From: Rhizorhapis sp. SPR117
GTDB taxonomy: Bacteria; Pseudomonadota; Alphaproteobacteria; Sphingomonadales; Sphingomonadaceae
Assembly (NCBI RefSeq): GCF_021742065.1
Contig: NZ_JAKKIE010000095.1
Coordinates: forward strand, 1-8,947
DNA: 8,947 nucleotides
Direction of reading: 5' to 3'
How positions within the stretch are numbered: position 1 is the first letter of the stretch; the number at the start of each line of letters is the position of its first letter. Under the pieces are notes generated by a model that had not been told where the DNA came from, did no database searches, and saw only the letters and a list, made by a program, of their open reading frames with translations. This document shows positions 1 to 5,747 of this stretch, piece after piece. Both the position numbers and the translations under genes were made by a program.

Positions 1-49
1 CATCGCGAGCTTTCTGGAAAACCCACTCTCGCAGGGGAACCGGAGAGCC

Positions 50-853
50 GTGGATAGCGGCACGTCTGTTCATACGGATGGCGGTCCGGTGACCGGTCGA
101 CTAGGCGAATTGCAGAGTTCCGCCGGTGCGGCCGAAGGGCTCTCGATTGTGGGGATCGAAAAATCATTCGGTGCCCGAAAGGTCCTCCACGGCGTTTCGC
201 TCAACGTCAAACCGGGCGAGATCGTGGGGCTGCTTGGTCCCAACGGCGCCGGAAAGACGATCTCCTTCTATGCGATCATCGGCTTGACGAGCGTCGATGC
301 CGGCAGGATCCTGCTTGGCGGAGCGGATGTCACGGCGCTTCCGATGGACAGGCGCGCGGCACGGGGTCTGGGCTATCTTCCGCAGGAGCCATCGGTCTTT
401 CGGGGCATGACGGTCGCGGAAAACATCACCGCGGTGCTCGAGTGCCGCACGGATGATCCCGCGGTGATCGCGGCGCGCCTCGATGAGCTGCTCGCCGAAT
501 TCAGCATCGCCCATGTCCGCGATACGCCGGCTCCGGCTTTGTCAGGCGGAGAACGCCGCCGCACCGAGATTGCTCGTGCGATGGCCGCGAAGCCGGCCAT
601 CATGTTGCTGGACGAGCCCTTTACCGGCATCGACCCCCTGTCGATCGTCGATATCAAGCTGATGGTGCGCGACCTCAAGCAGCATGACGTCGGCGTTCTC
701 ATAACCGACCATAATGTCCACGAGATGCTCGAACTGGTCGACCGGGCCTATGTCATCCATGAGGGAAGGGTGCTGTTCGAGGGGACGCCCGACGCGGTGC
801 TTCACAATCCCGATGTGCGCAGACTCTACCTTGGTGAGGACTATGAGCAGTGA
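50..853 (+). CDS. lptB: LPS export ABC transporter ATP-binding protein LptB
   Basis: Cytoplasmic ATPase that in the LptB2FGC complex powers lipopolysaccharide extraction from the inner membrane. The 267-residue reading shows a complete nucleotide-binding domain: Walker A GPNGAGKT (63-70), Q-loop Gln112 in YLPQEPSVF, signature LSGGE (164-168) followed by RRRTEIARA, Walker B IMLLDEP (184-190) and switch His221 in ITDHNVHE. The ERRR.EIARA, DEPF.GIDP and LITDHNV.E strings are LptB hallmarks that separate it from LivF/LivG. Start is GTG at 50 with GGAGAG at 42-47, but the frame stays open to the window edge, so a start further upstream cannot be excluded. About 30 residues precede the usual LptB N-terminus; a GTG at 89 is an alternative. 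The residue after the P-loop Thr70 is Ile71, where a second Thr is usual. The next gene is convergent, not rpoN, so this may be a second lptB copy. Family assignment is firm; the paralogue status is inference. Confidence 0.9.
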   Translation: MDSGTSVHTDGGPVTGRLGELQSSAGAAEGLSIVGIEKSFGARKVLHGVSLNVKPGEIVGLLGPNGAGKTISFYAIIGLTSVDAGRILLGGADVTALPMDRRAARGLGYLPQEPSVFRGMTVAENITAVLECRTDDPAVIAARLDELLAEFSIAHVRDTPAPALSGGERRRTEIARAMAAKPAIMLLDEPFTGIDPLSIVDIKLMVRDLKQHDVGVLITDHNVHEMLELVDRAYVIHEGRVLFEGTPDAVLHNPDVRRLYLGEDYEQ

Positions 854-973
854 CCTGTCCTTTGGTTGATCATAGCGCTCCGTTGCCGTCGGTCAGCACA
901 GGCCATCTTTGACGGCGTCCTGCTCGTGCTCATGCATCGGGGCGACGCCATGGTGCCAGATTTGCGGTCGGAG

Positions 974-1000
974 TCCATGTCCAACAGGATCGAACATGGA
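974..1000. repeat. Small inverted repeat past the tetR stop codon
   Basis: TCCATGT (974-980) and ACATGGA (994-1000) form perfect 7-bp arms around a 13-nt loop, just beyond the tetR stop at 1002-1004. It could be a weak 3'-end hairpin for tetR, but no T-tract follows on the minus strand. The rest of the 854-1001 gap between the convergent lptB and tetR ends shows no convincing gene or terminator. Confidence 0.2.
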
Positions 1001-1001
1001 G

Positions 1002-1694
1002 TTAACCGGAACAGTCTTCGTCCAGGAAGGGCATTCCGCGCGCGATGAGATTCATGGTGCGCTCAAGATAGTCGGATTTGGCGCGAGACGTGTTTTCCAG
1101 CTCATGCCGCAGGAGAATGCGCTGCCGCGGGCTTGTGACGAACGCGTCGAAGAGGAACGCCGCCAGGAACGACAGGTCGACCGAGCTGTCGCTGCCGTCG
1201 TTGCGATGGGCCTGCTCGAGAATTGACTGGATGATCGCAATTCCCGCCTTGGCTCCCATCGAAGGCTTGGCCTGGCCGGCTTCCGATTCATGATCGGCGA
1301 TCCAGTTGATCAGGGAATCCAGGCCGATAACCTCACGCTTGAGCGATGCATCCAGGATTTTCCTGCCGACATGGAGCAGCTTGTCCCGCGTCGAGCCGGC
1401 CGGAATGGTCGATGCGATCGGCCTGAGATGATGCGCGATTCCATGCTCGACGGCAGCGACAAGCAGCGCCGTTTTGGACCCGAACCGGGAATAGAGCGTG
1501 CGCTTGGAGACGCTGGCGGCGATCGCGATCCCCTCCATGCTGGCGCCTTCCACGCCATGGGCGATGAACTGTTCGAGCGCCACATCAAGAATATGAACGC
1601 CCAGTAGCGCCGCGATTTCCTGCGTCGGCCGGCCCCCTTTGGGGTCACGCGGCGGCAGGCGCCTGGCACGTCCGGTTGATGTTGCTCTTGTCAT
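1002..1694 (-). CDS. TetR/AcrR-family transcriptional regulator
   Basis: A 230-residue one-component repressor, expected to be a dimeric cytoplasmic DNA-binding protein. After a basic leader (GRARRLPPRDPKGGRPTQE) comes the TetR DNA-binding domain: helix 1 ILDVALEQFIAHGVEG (35-50), then the helix-turn-helix ASMEGIAIAASVSKRTLYSRFGSK (51-74) with the family's typical S-K-R-T-L-Y-x-R-F recognition helix. The remaining ~150 residues are the variable helical ligand and dimer domain; the ligand cannot be predicted. The frame runs open to 1913 through the divergent control region and into phbB, so I chose ATG at 1694, which yields the normal TetR length and leaves the intergenic region free; ATG at 1730 (12 residues longer) is possible. 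The ribosome site is weak (GAGACGG). It is divergent from phbB with 166 bp between starts, the usual setting for a repressor of itself and its neighbour. Family certain, target inferred. Confidence 0.9.
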   Translation of the reverse strand: MTRATSTGRARRLPPRDPKGGRPTQEIAALLGVHILDVALEQFIAHGVEGASMEGIAIAASVSKRTLYSRFGSKTALLVAAVEHGIAHHLRPIASTIPAGSTRDKLLHVGRKILDASLKREVIGLDSLINWIADHESEAGQAKPSMGAKAGIAIIQSILEQAHRNDGSDSSVDLSFLAAFLFDAFVTSPRQRILLRHELENTSRAKSDYLERTMNLIARGMPFLDEDCSG

Positions 1695-1740
1695 AAAACC
1701 GTCTCTAACCCGATCATCCAGGTCTTGCATGAGTTTTGAC

Positions 1741-1769
1741 TTGATCCGGTATCGCCAGGAGGCGATAAC
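1741..1769 (+). promoter_or_regulatory. Candidate sigma-70 promoter for phbB-phaP
   Basis: TTGATC (1741-1746) and GATAAC (1764-1769) are separated by 17 bp, a sigma-70-like pair facing phbB, about 90 bp before its start codon. Each box is only a partial consensus match. The inverted repeat at 1750-1767 fills the spacer and reaches into the -10 box, which is how a repressor-controlled promoter would look. On the opposite strand TATACT (1785 down to 1780) could be a -10 box for tetR, but I found no good -35 for it. Prediction by eye only. Confidence 0.35.
1750..1767. promoter_or_regulatory. Perfect inverted repeat, candidate TetR operator
   Basis: TATCGCC (1750-1756), spacer AGGA (1757-1760), GGCGATA (1761-1767): perfect 7-bp arms inside the divergent tetR-phbB region. 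Size and symmetry suit a TetR dimer. A second, smaller dyad, GTAT-AC-ATAC (1781-1790), lies 13 bp further on and is another operator candidate. Known TetR regulators often bind such dyads between their own gene and a divergent target; binding here is inferred. Confidence 0.5.
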
Positions 1770-1860
1770 AAAACCGCTAAGTATACATACGCATTGTCCG
1801 GGGAGGAGCTGTGGGGGAAACCTCGCGGCGCATCTGAAACAGGAACGGACCCGGACGATC

Positions 1861-2589
1861 ATGACGGATATCGCACTCGTAACCGGTGGCACGCGCGGGA
1901 TCGGCGCGGCCATCGCCCGATCGCTGAAGGCCGAAGGCCATGAGGTGGCGGCCGTCTATCATGGCAATGACGCCGCCGCCGCCCGGTTCAAGCAGGACAC
2001 CGGCATATCGGTGTTCAAATGGGACGTTGCGGACGAGGCGGCCTGCCGGGACGGCGTGGCCCAGGTCGAAGAACGGCTTGGGCCGGTGTCCATCCTCATC
2101 AACAATGCGGGCATCACCCGCGACGGGGTCTTCCACAAGATGAGCTGGGACAATTGGCGGTCCGTGCTGGCGAACAACCTCGACTCGATGTTCACCATGA
2201 CCCGCGCAATCATCGAGGGCATGCGCGAGCGGCGCTTCGGCCGGATCATCAACATCTCGTCGATCAATGGGCAGAAGGGCCAGATAGGGCAGGTCAACTA
2301 TTCCGCGGCGAAGGCGGGCGTGATCGGCTTCACCAAGGCGCTGGCTCAGGAAAATGCCGCGCGCGGCATAACCGTCAACGCGGTCTGTCCCGGTTATGTC
2401 GACACCGACATGGTCGCCGCCGTCAAGGAGGAGGTGCGCGCCGGGATCATCGCCGGCATCCCTGTCGGCCGTCTCGGCGACCCCGACGAGGTCGCGCAAG
2501 CGGTCTCCTATCTCGCCTCGCCAAAGGCGGCTTTCTGCACGGGCTCGGTGCTTACCATCAACGGAGGGCAATATATCGCCAATGGCTGA
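1861..2589 (+). CDS. phbB: Acetoacetyl-CoA reductase (SDR family, PHB synthesis)
   Basis: Reduces acetoacetyl-CoA to (R)-3-hydroxybutyryl-CoA with NADPH, the middle step of PHB synthesis between beta-ketothiolase and PHB synthase. The 242-residue protein has the short-chain dehydrogenase plan: TGGTRGIG cofactor motif (8-15), NNAG (81-84) and the catalytic set Asn106, Ser134, Tyr147, Lys151 in the Y-x-x-x-K arrangement. PhbB-like rather than FabG-like strings include FHKMSWDNW (91-99), INGQKGQIGQVNYS (135-148) and the INGGQY ending. Length fits the family. The frame is open from 1639, but upstream residues are control-region translation; ATG 1861 begins exactly at the conserved MTDIALVTGG-type N-terminus. 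The ribosome site is weak: AGGA at 1841-1844 is rather distant. Phasin follows after 104 bp on the same strand, which supports the PHB role over fatty-acid synthesis. No ketothiolase or PHB synthase lies in view. Confidence 0.92.
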   Translation: MTDIALVTGGTRGIGAAIARSLKAEGHEVAAVYHGNDAAAARFKQDTGISVFKWDVADEAACRDGVAQVEERLGPVSILINNAGITRDGVFHKMSWDNWRSVLANNLDSMFTMTRAIIEGMRERRFGRIINISSINGQKGQIGQVNYSAAKAGVIGFTKALAQENAARGITVNAVCPGYVDTDMVAAVKEEVRAGIIAGIPVGRLGDPDEVAQAVSYLASPKAAFCTGSVLTINGGQYIANG

Positions 2590-2693
2590 GCCTCGTCTGC
2601 CATCGTGCGTAAGGACAATCCCTCATATCGCAGCGCAGCATCGCAACGGAAACTGTTTTTCCTCCCGCCTCGATTCTCGAAAGGACCTGACCC

Positions 2694-3113
2694 ATGAGCT
2701 ATCCCCTCGATCAGATTACCGCCCTTGCCAAGGCCAATGGCGAGCTTGTCCTCAAATTCGCCGAGATCGCCCGGAGCGGTGGCGAGGAGTATGCACAGAT
2801 CGGCAGCAAGGCGGCGACCCTCTTCGTCGATCAGTTCAAGGAACTGAAGCCGGGGACTGTCCCGAGCTTCAGAAGCGACGCGGTCACGAGCCTGCTCGGC
2901 GAGGTCGAAAAGAGCCGGGAGGCCTCGGTGAGCAAGATCAAGGCGGCCGTCGACGAATGGCAGGGTAGCTGGAAAGATCTGCTCTCGCAGACGACCAACC
3001 AGCAGGAACTGTCCGATACGTTCCGGACGTGGTTCCAGCCCCTGGCCAAGCAGATATCTGTGGCCGAGCCCGAGAAGGCGAAGGCGCCTGCAAAAGTTTC
3101 CGCGACAGCCTGA
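2694..3113 (+). CDS. phaP: Phasin family protein (PHB granule-associated)
   Basis: A 139-residue phasin: small amphipathic, mainly helical protein that coats PHB granules and limits their size. The N-terminus (Pro4, Leu5, Asp6, Gln7, then KANGELVLKFAEIARSGGEEY at about 13-33) and the middle SKAATLFVDQFKELK (38-52) match the phasin fold, and the tail from about 126 is Lys/Ala/Pro-rich (EKAKAPAKVSATA), typical of phasins from PHB producers. No signal peptide, membrane segment or cysteine is seen. Start ATG 2694 has a good ribosome site, AAGGA at 2681-2685, 8 nt upstream. It lies 104 bp after phbB on the same strand, probably in the same transcript, and a strong hairpin follows 25 bp after the stop. 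Sequence divergence among phasins is high, so the family call rests on overall pattern plus the phbB neighbour. Confidence 0.88.
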   Translation: MSYPLDQITALAKANGELVLKFAEIARSGGEEYAQIGSKAATLFVDQFKELKPGTVPSFRSDAVTSLLGEVEKSREASVSKIKAAVDEWQGSWKDLLSQTTNQQELSDTFRTWFQPLAKQISVAEPEKAKAPAKVSATA

Positions 3114-3138
3114 GGGTCGCAACTCACGGCGAACAACG

Positions 3139-3166
3139 GCTCCCGCCCGGTCCCCCGGGCGGGAGC
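3139..3166 (+). terminator. Strong GC-rich hairpin after phaP
   Basis: A perfect 12-bp stem, GCTCCCGCCCGG (3139-3150) with CCGGGCGGGAGC (3155-3166), closes a 4-nt TCCC loop; a G·U and a C-G pair can extend it by two. It begins 25 bp after the phaP stop. Only TATTT (3171-3175) follows, not a long T-run, so it could be an inefficient intrinsic terminator or a transcript-stabilising hairpin. Just 29 bp separate it from the next gene's GTG start. Confidence 0.75.
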
Positions 3167-3195
3167 TGCCTATTTGAAGACCGAACCAGGGGGCA

Positions 3196-4677
3196 GTGCG
3201 CGACGATATGGCCGTTCCAGAGATCACATTGGCCAGATACCGACGGCCAGCGATAAGCGCAGCCTGTCTCGCTGCGTCCATGCTTCTGGCCGGCTGCTCG
3301 TTCGCGCCGGCGCATGTCCGTCCGCCGCAGCCCGTTCCGCAAACCTATGCCGCATCGGCCTCCGGCTCGCCGTCCATCGCCCGGATCGGCTGGTATGATT
3401 TCTTCCGCGAGGCGCAGCTTCGCACGCTGATCGCTGCTGCGCTGGAGAACAACCGCGATATCCGGATCGCGTCAGGGCGCGTCGCGGAGGCGCGGGCGGC
3501 GTGGCGGATCCAGGGATCGGCGCTCTACCCCCAACTCGATGCCGTGGCGACCGGAACGCGGGGACGAACCCCCGCCGATCTGTCGGTGACGGGCCAGGCG
3601 GTCACCGGCAACCAGATCTACGCCCAGCTGAGCGCCGGCTGGGAGATCGACTTCTGGGGCCGGCTGCGCAACCTCAACGAGGCGGCGCGGGCGCAATATC
3701 TGGCGACGGAGGAAGCGCGGCGCGCGATCGCGACCGACCTCATCGCCCAGGTCGCCAACGGCTATCTGCTCGAGCGCGAATATGAAGAGCGCGCGGAATT
3801 AGCGAGCCGGACGATCACGACGCGCGAGGAGTCGTTGCGCATCCTACGCCGGCGGTATGAGGTGGGATCGGGCTCGAAGCTCGAGATGACCCAGGCACAG
3901 ACCCTGCTGGCGCAGGCGCAGACGGCGCTGCAGGCGCTCGACCAGGATCGCGACGTCAATCGCAACGCCCTGGCGCTGCTGGTCGGGCGTCCGGTCGACA
4001 TCCCGCCCGGGCCGCTCGGTCTTGCCGAATCGGCCCCGGAGATGGCGCTTCCCGCTGGCCTGCCGTCGGAGCTTCTGGCCAACCGGCCCGATATCGTGGC
4101 GGCGGAATATTCCCTGCGCGCCGCCAATGCGAATATCGGCGCCGCGCGCGCCGCCTTCTTTCCCAATATCAGCCTGACCGGCGCCTTCGGCACGGCGAGC
4201 AGCGAGCTGGACGGTCTGTTCAGGGATGGAAGCCTCTCCTGGAACTTCACGCCGACCATCAGCCTGCCGCTGTTCAACGCCGGACGCCTCAAGGGCAATC
4301 TCGACGTCGCGAAGGCCCGGCAGGTGATTGCCGTCGCGGACTATGAAGGGACGGTGCAGGCCGCGTTCCGCGATGTTTCGGATGCCCTGGTCCGGCGCCG
4401 GCAACTCGGCCTCCAGATCGAAATGACGCGCACGATGCTCGCGGCGCTTCAGGAACGCGCGCGCCTTGCCCAATTGCGTTTCGACAACGGGCGCTCGGCC
4501 TATCTCGAAGTCCTCGACGCGCAGCGCGACCTGTTCGACACCGAGCAGACGCTTGTCCAGCTTCGCCGCGCCCATCTCGGGAGCGCCGTCGCCCTCTATG
4601 CGGCTCTGGGCGGGGGCTTCATCCAGAATCCAGCCTTCGACATCAACACGGCTGAAACCAGGAATCCAGTGCAATGA
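3196..4677 (+). CDS. Outer-membrane efflux lipoprotein, NodT/OprM family
   Basis: Outer-membrane exit duct of a tripartite exporter; members form trimers with a beta-barrel and a long periplasmic helical tunnel. The 493-residue protein starts with a basic, hydrophobic lipoprotein signal ending in LLAGC, lipidated Cys34. Two outer-membrane efflux repeats follow (about 65-270 and 290-475). Family strings include GWEIDFWGRLRNLNEAARAQY (148-168), LPSELLANRPDIVAAE (289-304), the ARAAFFPNISLTGAFG block (317-332) and ALGGGF near the end (470-475). Start is uncertain: GTG 3196 has AGGGGG only 2 nt upstream, while ATG 3208 (4 residues shorter, MAVPEITLARYRR) has it 14 nt upstream; both give a good signal peptide. 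The stop overlaps the next start (ATGA at 4674-4677), indicating coupling with the adaptor. E. coli yhiI-rbbA-yhhJ, as I recall it, has no such gene beside it. The substrate is unknown. Confidence 0.93.
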   Translation: MRDDMAVPEITLARYRRPAISAACLAASMLLAGCSFAPAHVRPPQPVPQTYAASASGSPSIARIGWYDFFREAQLRTLIAAALENNRDIRIASGRVAEARAAWRIQGSALYPQLDAVATGTRGRTPADLSVTGQAVTGNQIYAQLSAGWEIDFWGRLRNLNEAARAQYLATEEARRAIATDLIAQVANGYLLEREYEERAELASRTITTREESLRILRRRYEVGSGSKLEMTQAQTLLAQAQTALQALDQDRDVNRNALALLVGRPVDIPPGPLGLAESAPEMALPAGLPSELLANRPDIVAAEYSLRAANANIGAARAAFFPNISLTGAFGTASSELDGLFRDGSLSWNFTPTISLPLFNAGRLKGNLDVAKARQVIAVADYEGTVQAAFRDVSDALVRRRQLGLQIEMTRTMLAALQERARLAQLRFDNGRSAYLEVLDAQRDLFDTEQTLVQLRRAHLGSAVALYAALGGGFIQNPAFDINTAETRNPVQ

Positions 4678-5747
4678 CGATGCCCCAGAAGACGTGGATC
4701 ATCAGGGGCGGCATCGCCATGGCCATTGTTGCCGTGGCCATCATCCTCTGGCTGCTGCTCAAGCCCGCTGACCTTCCAGACGGCATCATTGGCGGCAACG
4801 GCCGGATCGAGGCGATCGAGATCGACATCTCCGCCAAAACCCCTGGGCGGATACGCGACATCGTCGCCGACGAGGGCGACTTCGTGAAGGCGGGACAGGT
4901 TGTCGCGCATATGGACATCGATGTCCTCAACGCCCAGCGCTCCGAGGCACAGGCGCAGCTCGCCCAGGCGCTCAACGCCATCCTGATCGCGCAAAGCCAG
5001 GTGTCGCAGCGCCAGAGCGAGCGCGCGGCCGCCTTTGCCGCCGTCCGGCAGCGTGAGGCGGAGCTGAACGCCGCGCGCAAGCGGCTGGCGCGTTCGGAGA
5101 CGCTGGCGCGCGAGGGCGCCACTGCCGTGCAGGAGCGCGACGACGATCAGGCGCAGGTCGAAGGCGCGACGGCCGCCGTCGAGGCGGCGCGCGCGCAGAT
5201 GGCGGCGGTCGATTCGGCCATCGGCACCGCGCGCAGCCAGGTGATCGGCGCGCGCTCGAACGTCGATGCGGCCCGCGCTACGATCGAGCGGATCGAGGCC
5301 GATATCCGCGACAGCGACCTGCGCGCTCCGGTGGCCGGAAGGGTCCAGTATCGCGTGGCCCAGCCGGGCGAGGTCGTCGCCGGCGGCGGGCGGGTACTCA
5401 ACCTCGTCAATCTCGGCGACGTCTACATGACCTTCTTCCTGCCCGAGACCGTGGCGGGACGCGTGGCCCTGGGGAGCGACGTGCGGATCGTGCTCGATGC
5501 CGCGCCCGACTATGTGATCCCGGCCAAGGTGTCGTTCGTCGCCGATGTCGCGCAGTTCACGCCCAAGACCGTCGAGACGGCAAGCGAACGGCAGAAGCTG
5601 ATGTTCCGGGTGAAGGCGCGGATCGATCCCGCCCTGCTCGATCGCCACATCACCCAGGTCAAGACCGGGCTGCCCGGCATGGCCTATGTGCGGACCAGCC
5701 GCGATGCCGAATGGCCGGCGAAGCTGACCGTCAACGTGTCGCGATGA
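4674..5747 (+). CDS. yhiI: HlyD-family periplasmic adaptor (YhiI-like)
   Basis: Membrane-fusion protein linking the RbbA/YhhJ inner-membrane transporter to the outer-membrane duct. The 357 residues are: cytoplasmic [11 protein letters not shown], one N-terminal membrane anchor (about 12-29), first lipoyl half (43-80, [20 protein letters not shown]), a long Ala/Gln/Arg-rich helical hairpin (about 85-212), second lipoyl half (216-247, [19 protein letters not shown]) and a beta-barrel domain. The stretches VYMTFFLPE (250-258) and [21 protein letters not shown] (295-315) strongly resemble my recollection of E. coli YhiI, the adaptor paired with RbbA. ATG 4674 overlaps the stop of the previous gene and has AGGAA at 4660-4664, 9 nt upstream. 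Its own stop overlaps the next start in another ATGA (5744-5747). The symbol is by family and operon analogy. Confidence 0.92.
   Translation: MTMPQKTWIIRGGIAMAIVAVAIILWLLLKPADLPDGIIGGNGRIEAIEIDISAKTPGRIRDIVADEGDFVKAGQVVAHMDIDVLNAQRSEAQAQLAQALNAILIAQSQVSQRQSERAAAFAAVRQREAELNAARKRLARSETLAREGATAVQERDDDQAQVEGATAAVEAARAQMAAVDSAIGTARSQVIGARSNVDAARATIERIEADIRDSDLRAPVAGRVQYRVAQPGEVVAGGGRVLNLVNLGDVYMTFFLPETVAGRVALGSDVRIVLDAAPDYVIPAKVSFVADVAQFTPKTVETASERQKLMFRVKARIDPALLDRHITQVKTGLPGMAYVRTSRDAEWPAKLTVNVSR

Noticed and set aside
1..49. Tail of an upstream gene
   Set aside because: All three forward frames are open here, so 49 bases cannot show which, if any, is coding; a frame stopping at 55-57 would overlap the lptB start, but nothing identifies it.
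914..949. GGCGTC/GACGCC inverted repeat as a terminator for lptB
   Set aside because: Only 6-bp arms with a 24-nt loop and no T-tract.
1639..1860. In-frame 5' extension of phbB (74 extra codons)
   Set aside because: It translates the divergent control region and part of tetR in reverse; the conserved reductase N-terminus starts at ATG 1861.
1695..1913. In-frame 5' extension of tetR (73 extra codons)
   Set aside because: It runs through the promoter region into phbB and would make the regulator about 300 residues, too long for the family; ATG 1694 fits.
2627..2645. ATCGCA direct repeats before phaP as a possible PhaR-type regulator site
   Set aside because: Two 6-bp copies 13 bp apart are expected by chance in this composition and do not match a PhaR motif that I know.
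5711..5743. Upstream ATG for rbbA at 5711
   Set aside because: It would overlap yhiI by 37 nt and has no ribosome site; ATG 5744 matches the ATGA coupling seen at the previous junction.
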